Numbered from the stretch's first letter, positions 19,982 to 31,209 are shown. The stretch is 64,000 nt of DNA from Acidithiobacillus ferridurans (GCF_003966655.1 NZ_AP018795.1:62001-126000); one strand, 5' to 3'. The notes: generated by a model from the sequence alone, not told the origin. Program-made: numbers and translations.

Positions 19982-21269
19982 AAACATTATGCCATACGAC
20001 AAACCCCTTACGGCCAACATCGATCCCGGTCGTGAACCTCTTAACCTGCGGGAATATGAACAAGCGGGGGGGTATCGGGCTCTGCGTACCGCACTTCTCA
20101 GTCTGGAGCCCGCCCATATTACGAACTTGGTGCTCGATGCCGGCTTACGCGGTTGCGGCGGCGCCGGCTTTCCTACGGGAAAGAAATGGAACCATATGGA
20201 GCTCGGCAAGGACGCGCGGCACCCGAAGTATTTGGTCGTCAATGCGGATGAAATGGAACCGGGAACATTTAAAGATCGCTTCCTTTTAGAGGGGGATCCG
20301 CATCAGATGATTGAGGCGACCATCGTGAGTGGTTATGCCATTCAAGCTGATATTGCCTATATATTTTTGCGCTGGGCCTACAATCGTGCCGCGCAGCGGC
20401 TCACGAAGGCCATAGCCGAAGCCTACGACAAGGGCTACCTCGGAAAAAATATCCTGGGTTCCGGATATAGCTTGGATATCTATCTGCACACCAGTGCAGG
20501 TCGCTACATATGCGGAGAATCGAGCGCCATGTTAAACGCCATTGAAGGGAAGCGCGCCATGCCGCGCAAAGATAGCCATGCCACAGCAAGTGGCTTGTGG
20601 GGCAAACCGACTGTTGTTAACAACGTTGAAACCCTTTGCAATGTGCCGCACATCGTGAATAACGGGGTCGCCTGGTACAAGGGCCTCAGCATCACTAAAG
20701 CCGGCGGCACGAAGATCTATGGTGTGAGCGGCAAGGTGCGGCATCCGGGCGCGTGGGAACTGCCGATGGGCACTTCCATGCGTGAAATTCTTGAAGAACA
20801 TGCCGGCGGGATGCGCGCGGGACTGAAGTTTCGGGCGCTGTTACCGGGCGGCGCGTCGACCGCGTTTGTCCTTGAAGAAGGGTTAGACGTCAGCATGGAT
20901 TTTGATTCACTGCAGGCGTTGGGGAGTCGTATGGGCACCGGCACGATGATTATCCTCGATGATAAGACCTGTCCGGTGGATATGTTGGTGAGCCTGCAGC
21001 GCTTCTTTGCGCAAGAATCTTGTGGCTGGTGTACCCCCTGCCGCGAAGGGCTCCCATGGATCGCGAAAATGCTGGTTGCGATTGACGAGGGCGCAGGCAA
21101 AACAGAGGATTTAGACGAACTGGCGGTTCATGCGAAATTTTTGGGTTCCGGATATACCTACTGCGCACTGGCTCCAGGCGCAACTGCATCCCTCGAAAGC
21201 GGCCTAAAGTATTTTAAAGCCGATTTTGAACGTCATGTGCACGACAAACATTGTCCTTGGAGAACGTAA
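19974..21269 (+). CDS. nuoF: NADH-quinone oxidoreductase subunit F, with Ser in place of Glu183
   Basis: 431-residue flavoprotein subunit that exchanges electrons with NAD(P)H through FMN and cluster N3. Glycine-rich GCGGAGFPTG, the acidic NADEMEPGT (Glu equivalent to E. coli Glu95) and the N3 ligands ESCGWCTPCREG plus the later Cys in YCALAPGA are intact. At residues 180-186 the sequence is CGESSAM, where E. coli and most homologues read CGEETAL. Ser183 therefore replaces the Glu that in E. coli NuoF limits NADPH use. The rest of the protein aligns well with E. coli, so an annotation or frame error is unlikely. Confidence 0.96.
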   Translation: MNKNIMPYDKPLTANIDPGREPLNLREYEQAGGYRALRTALLSLEPAHITNLVLDAGLRGCGGAGFPTGKKWNHMELGKDARHPKYLVVNADEMEPGTFKDRFLLEGDPHQMIEATIVSGYAIQADIAYIFLRWAYNRAAQRLTKAIAEAYDKGYLGKNILGSGYSLDIYLHTSAGRYICGESSAMLNAIEGKRAMPRKDSHATASGLWGKPTVVNNVETLCNVPHIVNNGVAWYKGLSITKAGGTKIYGVSGKVRHPGAWELPMGTSMREILEEHAGGMRAGLKFRALLPGGASTAFVLEEGLDVSMDFDSLQALGSRMGTGTMIILDDKTCPVDMLVSLQRFFAQESCGWCTPCREGLPWIAKMLVAIDEGAGKTEDLDELAVHAKFLGSGYTYCALAPGATASLESGLKYFKADFERHVHDKHCPWRT

Positions 21270-23987
21270 ATGGCGACAATCTTCATTGACAACCAGCCTT
21301 ACGAGGTCTGTTCGGGCCAGAGCCTGCTTCAGCAGTGCCTAACGTTGGGTATGGATATTCCCTACTTCTGTTGGCATCCAGCACTGGGGGCAGTCGGCGC
21401 TTGTCGCCAATGTGCGGTAAAAGAGTTTCGTGATGAAAAGGACACCCAAGGACGCGTGGTCATGTCTTGTATGACGCCCATAAAAGATGGTATGCGCATT
21501 TCTGTGAACGATCCGCAAGTGCGGGAATTTCGCGCCCACGTCATTGAATGGCTTATGGAGAATCACCCCCATGATTGTCCCATCTGTGACGAAGGCGGTG
21601 AATGTCATTTGCAGGACATGACGGTGATGTCCGGTCACACTTATCGCCGGTACCGATTCAAGAAACGGACGTTTCGCAATCAGGATCTCGGCCCGTGCAT
21701 TAACCACGAGATGAATCGTTGCATTACCTGCTACCGGTGCATCCGCTTTTATCAGGATTACGCGGGAGGCCATGACCTTCGGGCCTTTGCCTCCAAAGAT
21801 CATGTCTACTTCGGGCGTCATACGGACGGTACCCTAGAAAGCGAGTTTAGTGGCAATCTTGTCGAGATCTGCCCGACCGGTGTTTTTACTGACAAGACCC
21901 TAAAAAAACACTACACGCGCAAATGGGACCTACAGACATCGCCATCGGTATGCGTCCACTGTGGGTTAGGTTGCAACATTATTGTCGGTGAACGATACGG
22001 GAAGGTACGCCGCATCTTGAATCGTTACAATGGCCAGGTAAACGGCTATTTCCTTTGCGATCGGGGCCGGTTTGGCTATGAGTTTGTCAACAACGATAAC
22101 CGGTTGCGCCAACCTTCGCTGGGCACTTATGAACGATCGGCGTTGGCGACGAAGCCGCAGACGTTGGCGGCCATGGCAGACCTTGTCCGTAACGACAGGA
22201 GGCTTATCGGTATAGGCTCGCCGCGCGCTTCCCTTGAAGCCAACTTCGCACTCAAAACACTGGTCGGCGCCGATCGGTTCTATTTAGGTACGTCGGACAC
22301 TGATACCCACCTCGTGGCGATCATCCTCGATATTCTACAGCGAAGCCCCGCCAAAATTGCCTCTCTCTACGATGTAGAGCGAGCCGACGCGGTCTTTATT
22401 CTCGGCGAGGATGTGTCCAACACCGCTCCCCGCTTGGCGCTAGCCTTACGCCAGGCCCTGCGTACCGCGTTTGGTGGACTTCTTGAAACTTTGCACATCG
22501 CGCCCTGGCTTGATCGTGCGGCGCGCCAAGCCAGCGCTTTGGAGGCCGCCTCCCCGATTTACATCGCGACCCCCAATGCCACACGTCTTGACGATATCGC
22601 AAGGGGGCTTTTTCGCGCCGCGCCCGACGATATCGCACGGCTGGGATTTGCCGTCGCCCATGAACTGAGCACCCAAGCACCGGCAGTAACGGACTTGACC
22701 GACGAGATGGGAAGCCGGGCCGCCGCGATCGCTGCGGCGCTGCGGCAAGCAAGTCATCCGCTGATCATCTCCGGGATCGGCTGCGCCAGTCCGGCAGTGA
22801 TCCACGCCGCGGCCAATGTGGTGGCGGCACTCTGCGAAATCGGCAAGGACGCCCAACTTTGTTTAACGGTCGCCGAAGTCAACAGTTTGGGATTGGCGAT
22901 GATCGGCGGACACCGCCTCAGTGAAGCCTTTGCGGTTGTCCATGAGGACGGGGCGCCAACAGTCATTGTTCTGGAAAATGACCTTTACCGGCGGGCGTCT
23001 CAGTCTTCGGTAGATGCGTTTCTGAAAGTAGCCGGTCACGTGATTGTCATCGACCACACGGCCAATAACACGACCGCCCTGGCCGATTGCCGATTGCCGG
23101 CGGCCACGTTTGCCGAAGGGTCGGGCACTTTCGTCAGCAGCGAGGCGCGTGCACAACGGTTCTTTAGTACAGTAGGGCCTAGTGAAAATGTTCAAGAGAG
23201 CTGGCGATGGGTCCGCGACATTGCCGCGATACGCGGATCTGAACCGGCGTCCGGTTGGAATCGTCTTGATGACGTGACGGCTGCTTGCGCTCAGACTGTA
23301 CCGCTACTGCATTCTATTCCCGAGGCGGCACCCAATGCCAACTTTCGGATCGTTGGGCAAAAGATCCCGCGAGAACCGCATCGCGCCAGTGGCCGCACCG
23401 CCATACACGCGCAGGAACACATAAGCGAACATCGGCCACCAACCGACCGGGATTCCCCTTTTGCATTTTCCATGGAAGGCGCCCTAAACCCGCCGCCTGC
23501 GGCGCTGATTCCGGTCTACTGGGCGCCGCGCTGGAATTCGGTGGCGGCGACCGCCAAGTTTCAGAGTGAAGTGGGGGGACCGTTGCGCGGTGGTGATCCG
23601 GGCGTACGGCTTATCGAACCGGCGCCAACGGCCATACCCATCTATGCTGTCGAGGTGCCCGCCGCATTCCAGCGCCGAAGTCAGGAATGGTTGGTGCTGC
23701 CGCTGTATTATGTGTTCGGCAGTGAAGAACTGAGCGCCCAGGCACCGGCAGTGGCGGACCGCTCACCGACGCCCTATCTCTGCTTAAACCCCGAAGATGC
23801 TGCCGCTTTTGGCGGTGCCGGGGATTGTCGGGTAGGCCTGACTATCAACGGCACTGTTTATGACCTACCCATCCAGCTTATGAACGACCTGCCCGTTGGT
23901 ATCGCCGGTTTGCCCGCCGGCCTGCCGGGTATCCCGACAGCATCGTTGCCCGCCTGGGGTACGTTGGCCCGAGGGTTGCCTCTATGA
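21270..23987 (+). CDS. nuoG: NADH-quinone oxidoreductase subunit G
   Basis: 905-residue Fe-S subunit of the peripheral arm. N1b ligands lie in the first 70 residues ([15 protein letters not shown]), the His-coordinated N5 and the N4 ligands follow ([14 protein letters not shown], then [14 protein letters not shown]). A further motif CVHCGLGC with a downstream CDRGRFG is the N7 site found in only some bacterial NuoG proteins. The C-terminal half is molybdopterin-enzyme-like and less conserved, with a long Pro/Ala-rich final part. Starts directly after nuoF; its TGA overlaps the nuoH ATG. Confidence 0.95.
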   Translation: MATIFIDNQPYEVCSGQSLLQQCLTLGMDIPYFCWHPALGAVGACRQCAVKEFRDEKDTQGRVVMSCMTPIKDGMRISVNDPQVREFRAHVIEWLMENHPHDCPICDEGGECHLQDMTVMSGHTYRRYRFKKRTFRNQDLGPCINHEMNRCITCYRCIRFYQDYAGGHDLRAFASKDHVYFGRHTDGTLESEFSGNLVEICPTGVFTDKTLKKHYTRKWDLQTSPSVCVHCGLGCNIIVGERYGKVRRILNRYNGQVNGYFLCDRGRFGYEFVNNDNRLRQPSLGTYERSALATKPQTLAAMADLVRNDRRLIGIGSPRASLEANFALKTLVGADRFYLGTSDTDTHLVAIILDILQRSPAKIASLYDVERADAVFILGEDVSNTAPRLALALRQALRTAFGGLLETLHIAPWLDRAARQASALEAASPIYIATPNATRLDDIARGLFRAAPDDIARLGFAVAHELSTQAPAVTDLTDEMGSRAAAIAAALRQASHPLIISGIGCASPAVIHAAANVVAALCEIGKDAQLCLTVAEVNSLGLAMIGGHRLSEAFAVVHEDGAPTVIVLENDLYRRASQSSVDAFLKVAGHVIVIDHTANNTTALADCRLPAATFAEGSGTFVSSEARAQRFFSTVGPSENVQESWRWVRDIAAIRGSEPASGWNRLDDVTAACAQTVPLLHSIPEAAPNANFRIVGQKIPREPHRASGRTAIHAQEHISEHRPPTDRDSPFAFSMEGALNPPPAALIPVYWAPRWNSVAATAKFQSEVGGPLRGGDPGVRLIEPAPTAIPIYAVEVPAAFQRRSQEWLVLPLYYVFGSEELSAQAPAVADRSPTPYLCLNPEDAAAFGGAGDCRVGLTINGTVYDLPIQLMNDLPVGIAGLPAGLPGIPTASLPAWGTLARGLPL

Positions 23988-24940
23988 CCCCCATCGCCGC
24001 CGGCCTCCTAAACGTCTTCGGTATCCTTTTTGCGGTACTTGGCATGAGCGCTGGTCTGATCTGGGTTGAACGGCGTCTACTGGCATTATGGCAGGATCGT
24101 TATGGGCCTAACCGAGTCGGCCCGTTCGGCTTACTGCAAGTTGTGGCCGACATGATCAAGATATTCTTCAAAGATGATTGGATACCGGCGTTTGTCGACA
24201 AACCAACGTTTGTATTGGCACCAATGATCATTGTGATTACGACACTCCTGGCATTCGCCGTGATACCTCTGGCTCCCGCTATCGGCGTTGCTAACCTCAA
24301 CATCGGCCTTTTGTTTGTGCTCGGTATGTCATCGCTGAGCGTCTACAGTATCGTATTGGCGGGCTGGTCCTCGAATAATAAATACAGCCTTTTAGGTGCC
24401 CTCCGTGGTGCCGCTCAAATGTTAAGTTATGAAGTCTTCATGGGCCTGTCTCTACTAGGTGTAGTCGCCCTATCGGGGTCATTCAATCTCCGCCAGATCG
24501 TCGAATCCCAGAAAGGCCTGTGGTTTTGTATTCCACAGGTTTTCGGGTTTATCGTTTTCGTGATAGCGGGTATCGCGGAAGCGCGGCGACTTCCTTTTGA
24601 CCTGCCAGAGGGAGACGCCGAATTGATTGCCGGTTTTCACACCGAGTACTCAGGGCTCAAGTTCGGTCTGTTTTTTGTTGGTGAGTACATCGGCGTAATT
24701 CTTATAGCGGCCCTGATTACGACCCTTTTCTTTGGTGGCTGGCTAGGTCCGTGGCTGCCGCCTATCGTCTGGTTTCTTATTAAGCTCCTTTTCTGGATCG
24801 CCTTTTTTATTCTGTTACGCGCGGCGTTGCCGCGGCCTCGTTACGACCAGATAATGGCCTATGGCTGGAAGGTTATGTTGCCAGTTTCGTTAGGCAATCT
24901 GGCGATAACGGGTGCCGTAGTATTGGTGTTGCATCGGTAA
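23984..24940 (+). CDS. nuoH: NADH-quinone oxidoreductase subunit H
   Basis: 318-residue membrane subunit with about eight helices at the junction to the peripheral arm. The motifs [19 protein letters not shown] and [20 protein letters not shown] are the conserved quinone-chamber loops, with a typical set of acidic residues. Length and motif order are normal. The start overlaps nuoG by four bases. Confidence 0.96.
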   Translation: MTPIAAGLLNVFGILFAVLGMSAGLIWVERRLLALWQDRYGPNRVGPFGLLQVVADMIKIFFKDDWIPAFVDKPTFVLAPMIIVITTLLAFAVIPLAPAIGVANLNIGLLFVLGMSSLSVYSIVLAGWSSNNKYSLLGALRGAAQMLSYEVFMGLSLLGVVALSGSFNLRQIVESQKGLWFCIPQVFGFIVFVIAGIAEARRLPFDLPEGDAELIAGFHTEYSGLKFGLFFVGEYIGVILIAALITTLFFGGWLGPWLPPIVWFLIKLLFWIAFFILLRAALPRPRYDQIMAYGWKVMLPVSLGNLAITGAVVLVLHR

Positions 24941-24958
24941 TGGACAAGGATACGTCAA

Positions 24959-25492
24959 ATGATACTTGATGGCCCCATTGGGAGTTCCTTAAAAACGATC
25001 TGGGAAGTTTTACGTCACACGTTTGCACGACGCGTGACCATCCAATACCCCGATGAACAACCCTATCTGCCACCACGCTGGCGTGGGCGCATCATTCTTT
25101 CGCGTGATCCTGATGGCGAGGAGCGTTGTGTCGCCTGCTATCTCTGTGCGGTTGCGTGCCCCGTCGATTGCATTGCCTTGCAAGCAACCGAGGATTCGGA
25201 GGGGCGGCGTTATCCAGAGTTCTTTCGCATCAACTTCTCGCGTTGCATTTTCTGCGGGTTATGCGAAGAAGCGTGCCCAACATACGCCATTCAGCTTACG
25301 CCTGATTTTGAGATGTGTGAGTACGACCGAACGAACCTTGTTTACGAGAAAGAGCATCTGACTATTAGCGGAACCGGCAAATATCCGGATTATAACTTCT
25401 ACCGTGTCGCGGGCGTCGCTGTCGGCGTAAAAGACAAGGGCAACGGAGAAAATGAAGTGTCACCAGTCGACGTCAAGAGCTTGATGCCTTGA
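24959..25492 (+). CDS. nuoI: NADH-quinone oxidoreductase subunit I
   Basis: 177 residues with two 4Fe-4S ferredoxin motifs ([15 protein letters not shown] and [15 protein letters not shown]), which hold clusters N6a and N6b. The N-terminal amphipathic region and the C-terminal extension after the second motif are usual for the family. It lies 18 bases after nuoH. Confidence 0.95.
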   Translation: MILDGPIGSSLKTIWEVLRHTFARRVTIQYPDEQPYLPPRWRGRIILSRDPDGEERCVACYLCAVACPVDCIALQATEDSEGRRYPEFFRINFSRCIFCGLCEEACPTYAIQLTPDFEMCEYDRTNLVYEKEHLTISGTGKYPDYNFYRVAGVAVGVKDKGNGENEVSPVDVKSLMP

Positions 25493-25540
25493 TGAGGCAT
25501 CGCGTTCACGGTTGGGAATATTATTTTCAGAGGATCGTTT

Positions 25541-26044
25541 ATGGAAATCTCTTTCTACATTGCCTCTATAGTTGCTGTCGTGGCAACCGTTATGGTTATC
25601 ACCGGACTCAATGCCATCCATGCACTTCTCTATTTCGTCGTCTCGCTGCTCGCCGTGGCGGTAGTCTTTTATATCCTCGGTGCACCTTTTATCGCTGCGC
25701 TAGAGGTTATCGTTTACGCAGGCGCGATCGTGGTGCTGTTCGTGTTTGTTGTCATGATGCTCAATATCGGCAAAGAGGTCATCGCGCAGGAGTGGCGGTG
25801 GCTAACGCTAAGAATTTGGGTGGGGCCCACTATTCTCTCAAGCATTCTCTTCATTGAACTAATAGACATGCTCAGTCAGGGTGGGAACCATCCCGCAGGT
25901 CAAACATTAGTGGGACCCAAGGCCGTCGGGGTCCTGTTGTTTGGCCCCTATCTCCTGGCCGTGGAGATAGCCTCCATGCTGCTACTTGCAGGGCTCGTCG
26001 GCGCCTACCGTATCGCTCAACCCGAACGGAAAGGAGAAAGCTAA
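25541..26044 (+). CDS. nuoJ: NADH-quinone oxidoreductase subunit J
   Basis: 167-residue membrane subunit with five predicted helices. The segment ALEVIVYAGAIVVLFVFVVM is the conserved third helix, with the pi-bulge Tyr/Gly region known from complex I structures. AGAGGA lies upstream of the ATG at 25541. A different frame from 25489 is a shadow. Confidence 0.94.
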   Translation: MEISFYIASIVAVVATVMVITGLNAIHALLYFVVSLLAVAVVFYILGAPFIAALEVIVYAGAIVVLFVFVVMMLNIGKEVIAQEWRWLTLRIWVGPTILSSILFIELIDMLSQGGNHPAGQTLVGPKAVGVLLFGPYLLAVEIASMLLLAGLVGAYRIAQPERKGES

Positions 26045-26047
26045 CCC

Positions 26048-26356
26048 ATGTCAACCGTACCCATGACATACGGACTTTTTCTGGCCATGGTCCTTTTCGT
26101 GCTCGGTCTTATTTGCGTGCTTGTTCGACGCAACATTATTTTCATATTGATAGGACTAGAGATCATGCTAAACGCCTCGGGACTTGCGTTTGTGGTGGCG
26201 GGCGCACGCTGGGGGAGTGGTGATGGGCAAATTATGTTCATTCTGATTCTGACGCTGGCCGCGGTCGAAGTGTCTATTGGGCTTGCCCTCATTCTCCAGA
26301 TGGACCGGCAGCAGAAAACGCTCGATATCGATTCCATCAGCAAAATGCGAGGCTGA
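26048..26356 (+). CDS. nuoK: NADH-quinone oxidoreductase subunit K
   Basis: 102 residues, three helices. The two membrane glutamates needed for proton transfer are visible in [13 protein letters not shown] and [17 protein letters not shown] precedes the ATG. Usual length; three bases after the nuoJ stop. Confidence 0.95.
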   Translation: MSTVPMTYGLFLAMVLFVLGLICVLVRRNIIFILIGLEIMLNASGLAFVVAGARWGSGDGQIMFILILTLAAVEVSIGLALILQMDRQQKTLDIDSISKMRG

Positions 26357-26357
26357 G

Positions 26358-28259
26358 ATGCTAGACCTCTTGTGGCTTGTGCCGACCTTTCCGCTTCTTG
26401 GATTTTTGATCCTCTTTGTGACAGCCGGTGCGCTCAGTCGACGCGCAATTGCGATCGTCGGTGTGGGCTCGGTGGGACTGTCGATGTTGGTATTTATGGC
26501 TGTGGTCGCCACATTTCTTCACACACCCCCGCTGGGGCATGCGTATACGCAGACACTTTGGACGTGGGTCAATGTCATGGGCTTTGATCCGAAGATCGCC
26601 TTCTATCTAGATCCCCTGTCGCTCATTATGACGCTGGTGGTGACCTTCGTCGGTTTTCTTATTCACCTTTACTCTACTGAGTTTATGATCGACGACGACG
26701 GCTACAACCGCTTTTTCGCTTATATGAATTTGTTTGTCGCGTCCATGCTCATCCTTCTTTTGGCTAACAACCTGTTATTGCTGTTCGTCGGCTGGGAAGG
26801 CGTAGGCCTATGCAGCTATCTGCTGATCGGATTCTGGTATGACAAACCAGAAAACGGCGCAGCGGCCCAAAAAGCCTTTATCGTCACCCGGATTGGCGAC
26901 GTCGCCATGGCGGTCGGATTGTTTCTGCTGTTTACCCACCTGGGAACGCTCAACATACAAGAACTGATGCAGCGCGCCGTCCGCGCGTGGCCGGTCGGCA
27001 CTGATTTACCGATCGCCGCGGCTTTGCTGTTACTGGGCGGCGCCGTGGGGAAGTCTGCCCAACTTCCTTTGCAGACCTGGCTCCCGGACGCCATGGCCGG
27101 GCCTAGTCCTGTCAGCGCCTTAATCCACGCCGCGACCATGGTAACCGCCGGGGTCTATCTGATCGCCCGTATGCATGTCTTGTACGGTCTGGCGCCCTCA
27201 GTCGAACACCTTATCGCGATCGGTGGCGCACTCACACTTCTCTTGGCGGGCTTTAGTGCCTTGACGCAGTGGGATATTAAGCGCGTCTTGGCCTATTCCA
27301 CTATGAGCCAAGTGGGATATATGTTTCTGGCCAACGGGGTGGGGGCCTATTCACCGGCCATTTTTCACTTCATGGTTCACGCCTTTTTCAAGGCGCTCCT
27401 ATTCCTCAGCGCGGGCCTCGTCATCCAGGCCACAGGGGATGAGCACAACATCTTTAAGCTCGGTGGCTTACGGAAAGAGCTACCCTTTATATTTTGGCCG
27501 TTCCTTATTGGTGCCTCGACGTTAGCGGCGGTGCCCCTGGTGACCGCGGGATTCTATAGTAAAGGGTTAATTCTCCAAGACGTCTGGTCATCGACCAACG
27601 GCGGCCCGTGGCTGTGGGCCGCCGCTTGGGTTGGCGAATTTCTCACTGGCATGTATGCCTTTCGCCTCGTTTTTCTCGTTTTCTTTGGAGAATCGAAGAC
27701 CCCGATTCGGCCACAGTACCGGGCGGGCTACCGCGTAATGATCCCGCTCATCGCCCTTTCGGCACTTTGTCTCGTCGGAGGGTTTATTAACCTTCCACCG
27801 GGCCTTGGTAACACGCCGTGGTTCACACATTTCCTCCACACAGCCCTGCCACCGACGCCCAAGGTGTCCGCACACGGCGATATGGAAACCCGTTTTACCT
27901 TGATGGGACTCGCGGCCGCTGCTTCGCTCGGTGGTATTTACTCTGCCTGGCTCTTTTTCCGCCATGGTCGTGGCATGCATTGGCTTGCGAACACGGGGTT
28001 CGGTGCGGCCGTGCACCGCCTGTGGTTTACGGACTGGGGCTTTGATGGGTTATACGACCGGGCATTGGTCCGTCCGTATCGGTATTGGGCGCATCTCAAT
28101 CGTAACGACTTTATCGATAGCGTCTACGACGGCGTCGCATGGGTCACTCGACGAACTCACCGGCTAGCCGCGACGACGCAAAACGGGCAACTACGCAGAT
28201 ATACGATGGTTCTCGCCACCGGTTCCGTGATCTTTATCACTATGGTGGTCTTTCTATGA
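26358..28259 (+). CDS. nuoL: NADH-quinone oxidoreductase subunit L
   Basis: 633-residue antiporter-like proton-pumping subunit with about 14 to 16 helices and the long lateral helix at the C-terminus. Conserved parts include LLLFVGWEGVGLCSYLLIGF (key Glu), GKSAQLPLQTWLPDAMAGP with the Lys of helix 7, and the broken-helix region near HAATMVTAGVYL. The ATG at 26358, one base after the nuoK stop, is the true start; a longer frame from 26277 lies in nuoK. Its end overlaps nuoM. Confidence 0.96.
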   Translation: MLDLLWLVPTFPLLGFLILFVTAGALSRRAIAIVGVGSVGLSMLVFMAVVATFLHTPPLGHAYTQTLWTWVNVMGFDPKIAFYLDPLSLIMTLVVTFVGFLIHLYSTEFMIDDDGYNRFFAYMNLFVASMLILLLANNLLLLFVGWEGVGLCSYLLIGFWYDKPENGAAAQKAFIVTRIGDVAMAVGLFLLFTHLGTLNIQELMQRAVRAWPVGTDLPIAAALLLLGGAVGKSAQLPLQTWLPDAMAGPSPVSALIHAATMVTAGVYLIARMHVLYGLAPSVEHLIAIGGALTLLLAGFSALTQWDIKRVLAYSTMSQVGYMFLANGVGAYSPAIFHFMVHAFFKALLFLSAGLVIQATGDEHNIFKLGGLRKELPFIFWPFLIGASTLAAVPLVTAGFYSKGLILQDVWSSTNGGPWLWAAAWVGEFLTGMYAFRLVFLVFFGESKTPIRPQYRAGYRVMIPLIALSALCLVGGFINLPPGLGNTPWFTHFLHTALPPTPKVSAHGDMETRFTLMGLAAAASLGGIYSAWLFFRHGRGMHWLANTGFGAAVHRLWFTDWGFDGLYDRALVRPYRYWAHLNRNDFIDSVYDGVAWVTRRTHRLAATTQNGQLRRYTMVLATGSVIFITMVVFL

Positions 28260-29764
28260 TCCTCATTAGCCTTATCGCGGTGTTATTTGGCGGGGGGCTT
28301 CTCGCCTGGGCATTGGGACGCTGGAACCCTCAGGCGTCACGGTGGGTATCGCTGCTCGCGCTCACCACCGACCTTGTTCTGGCGTTAGACTTGTGGAAGC
28401 GGCATGCCGATGCTGTGGGGCTATCAGGAAAAGGGCCGTGGATCACAGCGGTGAACCTGGCTTGGATCCCCCAACTCGGTATTCGTTTTCATCTCGCGCT
28501 TGATGGCCTAAGCCTTCTGTTGGTCGTCCTTACGCTCTTTTTAGGCCTCATGTCGGTCGTGACGTCGTGGCGGGAAATTAAGACACATGTCGGCTTCTTT
28601 CACTTTAACCTGCTATGGGTACTCGCCGCGGCTCTCGGGGTGTTTCTTGCCCTGGATCTCTTCTTATTCGCTTTTTTCTGGGAAATGATGTTGGTGCCCA
28701 TGTATCTCCTGATTGGCATTTGGGGCCACGAAAATCGCGCTTACGCGGCTATCAAGTTCTTTATCTTTACCCAAGCAAGCGGGCTTCTGATGCTGGTCGC
28801 CATTATTGCGCTCGCAATGATCCACTATGCCGATACTGGAGTACTCACGTTTGATTACTTTCAGCTTTTGCACACGCCCCTGAGTCCAGCGATCGCGACC
28901 TGGCTCATGCTCGGCTTTCTTGCTGCGTTTCTGGTGAAACTGCCTGCCGTGCCGTTCCATACCTGGCTCCCTGACGCCCATACCCAAGCACCGACGGCCG
29001 GCAGCGTGATCCTCGCCGGGGTATTGCTACAAACGGGGGCCTATGGCTTGCTCCGTTTTATCGTGCCGCTGTTTCCGCATGCCGCTTTACGCTTTACGCC
29101 GATCGCGCTCACGATCGGTGTCATTGGTATCCTGTATGGTGCGTTTCAAGCGTTTGCGCAAACCGACCTCAAACGCCTCGTCGCATACGGTAGTGTCAGT
29201 CACATGGCGTTCATTCTTTTAGGGGTTTTTACCTGGAACGCCCTCGCGCTGCAAGGGAGCGTTATGCAAATGCTGGCCTCTGGTCTTAGCACCGGCGCAC
29301 TCTTTATGCTGGTCGGTTCACTGCAGGAACGCATTCACACCCGCGATATGACGAAGATGGGCGGGATATGGTCGATCGCACCACGCATGGGTGCCATCGG
29401 CATGTTTTTTGCTATGGCCGCTCTCGGAATACCAGGGCTTGCAAATTTCCCGGGGGAGTTCCTCACGCTGCTCGCTACCTATCGTGCACATGTGACGCTG
29501 ACGATCCTCGCCACGGCAGGGTTCGTCCCGGCAACCATCTATGCACTTACGCTCGTCCAGAAAACGTTTCACGGCAAAAAATCGCAGGATATGGTTTTCG
29601 TGGACTATTCCGTTCGGGAAATGTCGATGATGTCGGTGTTAATGTTGGTCGTCATTTGGCTCGGCGTCTACCCACAGTCGGTACTGAGCCTTGCCAGTCC
29701 GGCATTAATGGGGCTACAGCATATGGCTGCGCTACCGCATACTCTGGCGGGCACCAGGCCATGA
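28256..29764 (+). CDS. nuoM: NADH-quinone oxidoreductase subunit M
   Basis: 502-residue antiporter-like subunit, second proton channel of the membrane arm. FAFFWEMMLVPMYLLIGIWG (essential Glu) and LPAVPFHTWLPDAHTQAPT (helix 7 Lys region) are clear. The ATG at 28256 overlaps the nuoL stop by four bases; the open frame upstream to 28139 is inside nuoL. Confidence 0.96.
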   Translation: MILISLIAVLFGGGLLAWALGRWNPQASRWVSLLALTTDLVLALDLWKRHADAVGLSGKGPWITAVNLAWIPQLGIRFHLALDGLSLLLVVLTLFLGLMSVVTSWREIKTHVGFFHFNLLWVLAAALGVFLALDLFLFAFFWEMMLVPMYLLIGIWGHENRAYAAIKFFIFTQASGLLMLVAIIALAMIHYADTGVLTFDYFQLLHTPLSPAIATWLMLGFLAAFLVKLPAVPFHTWLPDAHTQAPTAGSVILAGVLLQTGAYGLLRFIVPLFPHAALRFTPIALTIGVIGILYGAFQAFAQTDLKRLVAYGSVSHMAFILLGVFTWNALALQGSVMQMLASGLSTGALFMLVGSLQERIHTRDMTKMGGIWSIAPRMGAIGMFFAMAALGIPGLANFPGEFLTLLATYRAHVTLTILATAGFVPATIYALTLVQKTFHGKKSQDMVFVDYSVREMSMMSVLMLVVIWLGVYPQSVLSLASPALMGLQHMAALPHTLAGTRP

Positions 29765-31209
29765 TAAATTCAGACGGGATCGCGCTGTTACCGCTTATTA
29801 TTCTAGGGGTCTCAGTGGTGGTTGTCATGCTCCAGATTGCCTTCTATCGGCACCACGGGACGACCCTTCTGTTAACGTTGTTGGGGCTTATCGGGGCTCT
29901 ATCCACCATACCGATGGCCTGGCATATCACGCCCATTGCTGTTACTCCGTTGTTGATGATCGATCGATACGCGCTCTTTTATGCCGCGCTTATCATCGTG
30001 GCCGCCTTTTTTATTGCCGTGCTTGCCTATGGCTATCTGGAAGAACGCCCGGGCCGTCGGGAAGAATTCTATATCCTATTATTACTGGCGACCCTGGGAT
30101 CTGCAGTAATGGTGGCGAGCAGCGATTTTGCGTCGTTCTTTCTCGGGTTAGAACTCCTAAGCGTTTCTTTGTTCGCTTTGGTTGCCTACCCCATGAGCGA
30201 GACCCTCTCGCTTGAGGCGAGCATCAAATATCTCGTACTTGCCGGTGTTTCCTCATCCTTCCTTTTGTTAGGAATGGCGTTAGTCTATGCCCAACTGGGG
30301 ACTATTCAGTTTCATCAAATCGGACTGATACTGGCAAGCAACCATTTTGCAACTGATTATTTCTGGCCGATTGGCTTGGTGATGATTGTCACGGGCGTGG
30401 GCTTTAAGCTCGCGCTAGTGCCTTTTCACATGTGGACACCTGATGTATACGAAGGCGCGCCGGCGCCGGTAACCGCCTATGTTGCCACCGTCTCCAAGGG
30501 CGCGATGCTCGCGCTATTACTCCGTTATTTTATTTTGACAGGCGCGCATCACGACTATCTGATATTTTTGGTACTCAGTACCATCGCTATCGCATCAATG
30601 TTGGTGGGAAACATTCTCGCGCTCCTTCAAAACAATATGAAAAGAATTCTCGCCTACTCGTCTATCGCTCACTTTGGCTATGTACTCGTAGCATTTCTGG
30701 CCGCAGGGGCCTTGGGCATCGAGGCGGTCACGTTCTACCTCATCGCCTACTTTGTCGCGATGCTCGCAGCTTTTGGCGTCATCACCCAATTGTCGATACA
30801 TGAGGGTGCGAAAGATCGGGCTCTTATTGAGGATTATCGCGGTCTTTTTTGGCGGAAACCAGCGTTTGCGGGCATATTCGCAATAGCGCTATTTTCACTG
30901 GCGGGCATGCCACCGACGGTCGGATTCATAGCGGAATTTTACGTGATTCTGGCCGGCGTCGCTGCGCAACTGTGGCCTTTGATTTTCGTCTTAGTGGTCG
31001 GGAATGCCATTGGTTTGTACTATTATCTTAGAATCATTATCGTTATGTTTGGGTCACCCACAACAGAAAATATCGTGCGCGATACCACGCCATTTTGGGC
31101 CGGGAACCTAGTGCTGATATCGCTCACTGTTTTAATGGTGTCGTGGGGCGTTTACCCGGACATGCTGATGCAGATCGTGAAAACGGCAGCGACAGGATTA
31201 AGTCATTGA
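29761..31209 (+). CDS. nuoN: NADH-quinone oxidoreductase subunit N
   Basis: 482-residue antiporter-like subunit and last gene of the operon. FFLGLELLSVSLFALVAYP with its Glu, and LALVPFHMWTPDVYEGAPAP with the conserved Lys region, identify it. The ATG at 29761 overlaps the nuoM stop; the open frame further upstream is a shadow in nuoM. No hairpin-plus-T terminator is seen after the stop. Confidence 0.96.
   Translation: MINSDGIALLPLIILGVSVVVVMLQIAFYRHHGTTLLLTLLGLIGALSTIPMAWHITPIAVTPLLMIDRYALFYAALIIVAAFFIAVLAYGYLEERPGRREEFYILLLLATLGSAVMVASSDFASFFLGLELLSVSLFALVAYPMSETLSLEASIKYLVLAGVSSSFLLLGMALVYAQLGTIQFHQIGLILASNHFATDYFWPIGLVMIVTGVGFKLALVPFHMWTPDVYEGAPAPVTAYVATVSKGAMLALLLRYFILTGAHHDYLIFLVLSTIAIASMLVGNILALLQNNMKRILAYSSIAHFGYVLVAFLAAGALGIEAVTFYLIAYFVAMLAAFGVITQLSIHEGAKDRALIEDYRGLFWRKPAFAGIFAIALFSLAGMPPTVGFIAEFYVILAGVAAQLWPLIFVLVVGNAIGLYYYLRIIIVMFGSPTTENIVRDTTPFWAGNLVLISLTVLMVSWGVYPDMLMQIVKTAATGLSH

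Noticed and set aside
25489-25857. 122-codon frame overlapping nuoJ
   Set aside because: Cys/Arg-rich out-of-frame reading of nuoJ; the nuoJ frame has the family motifs.
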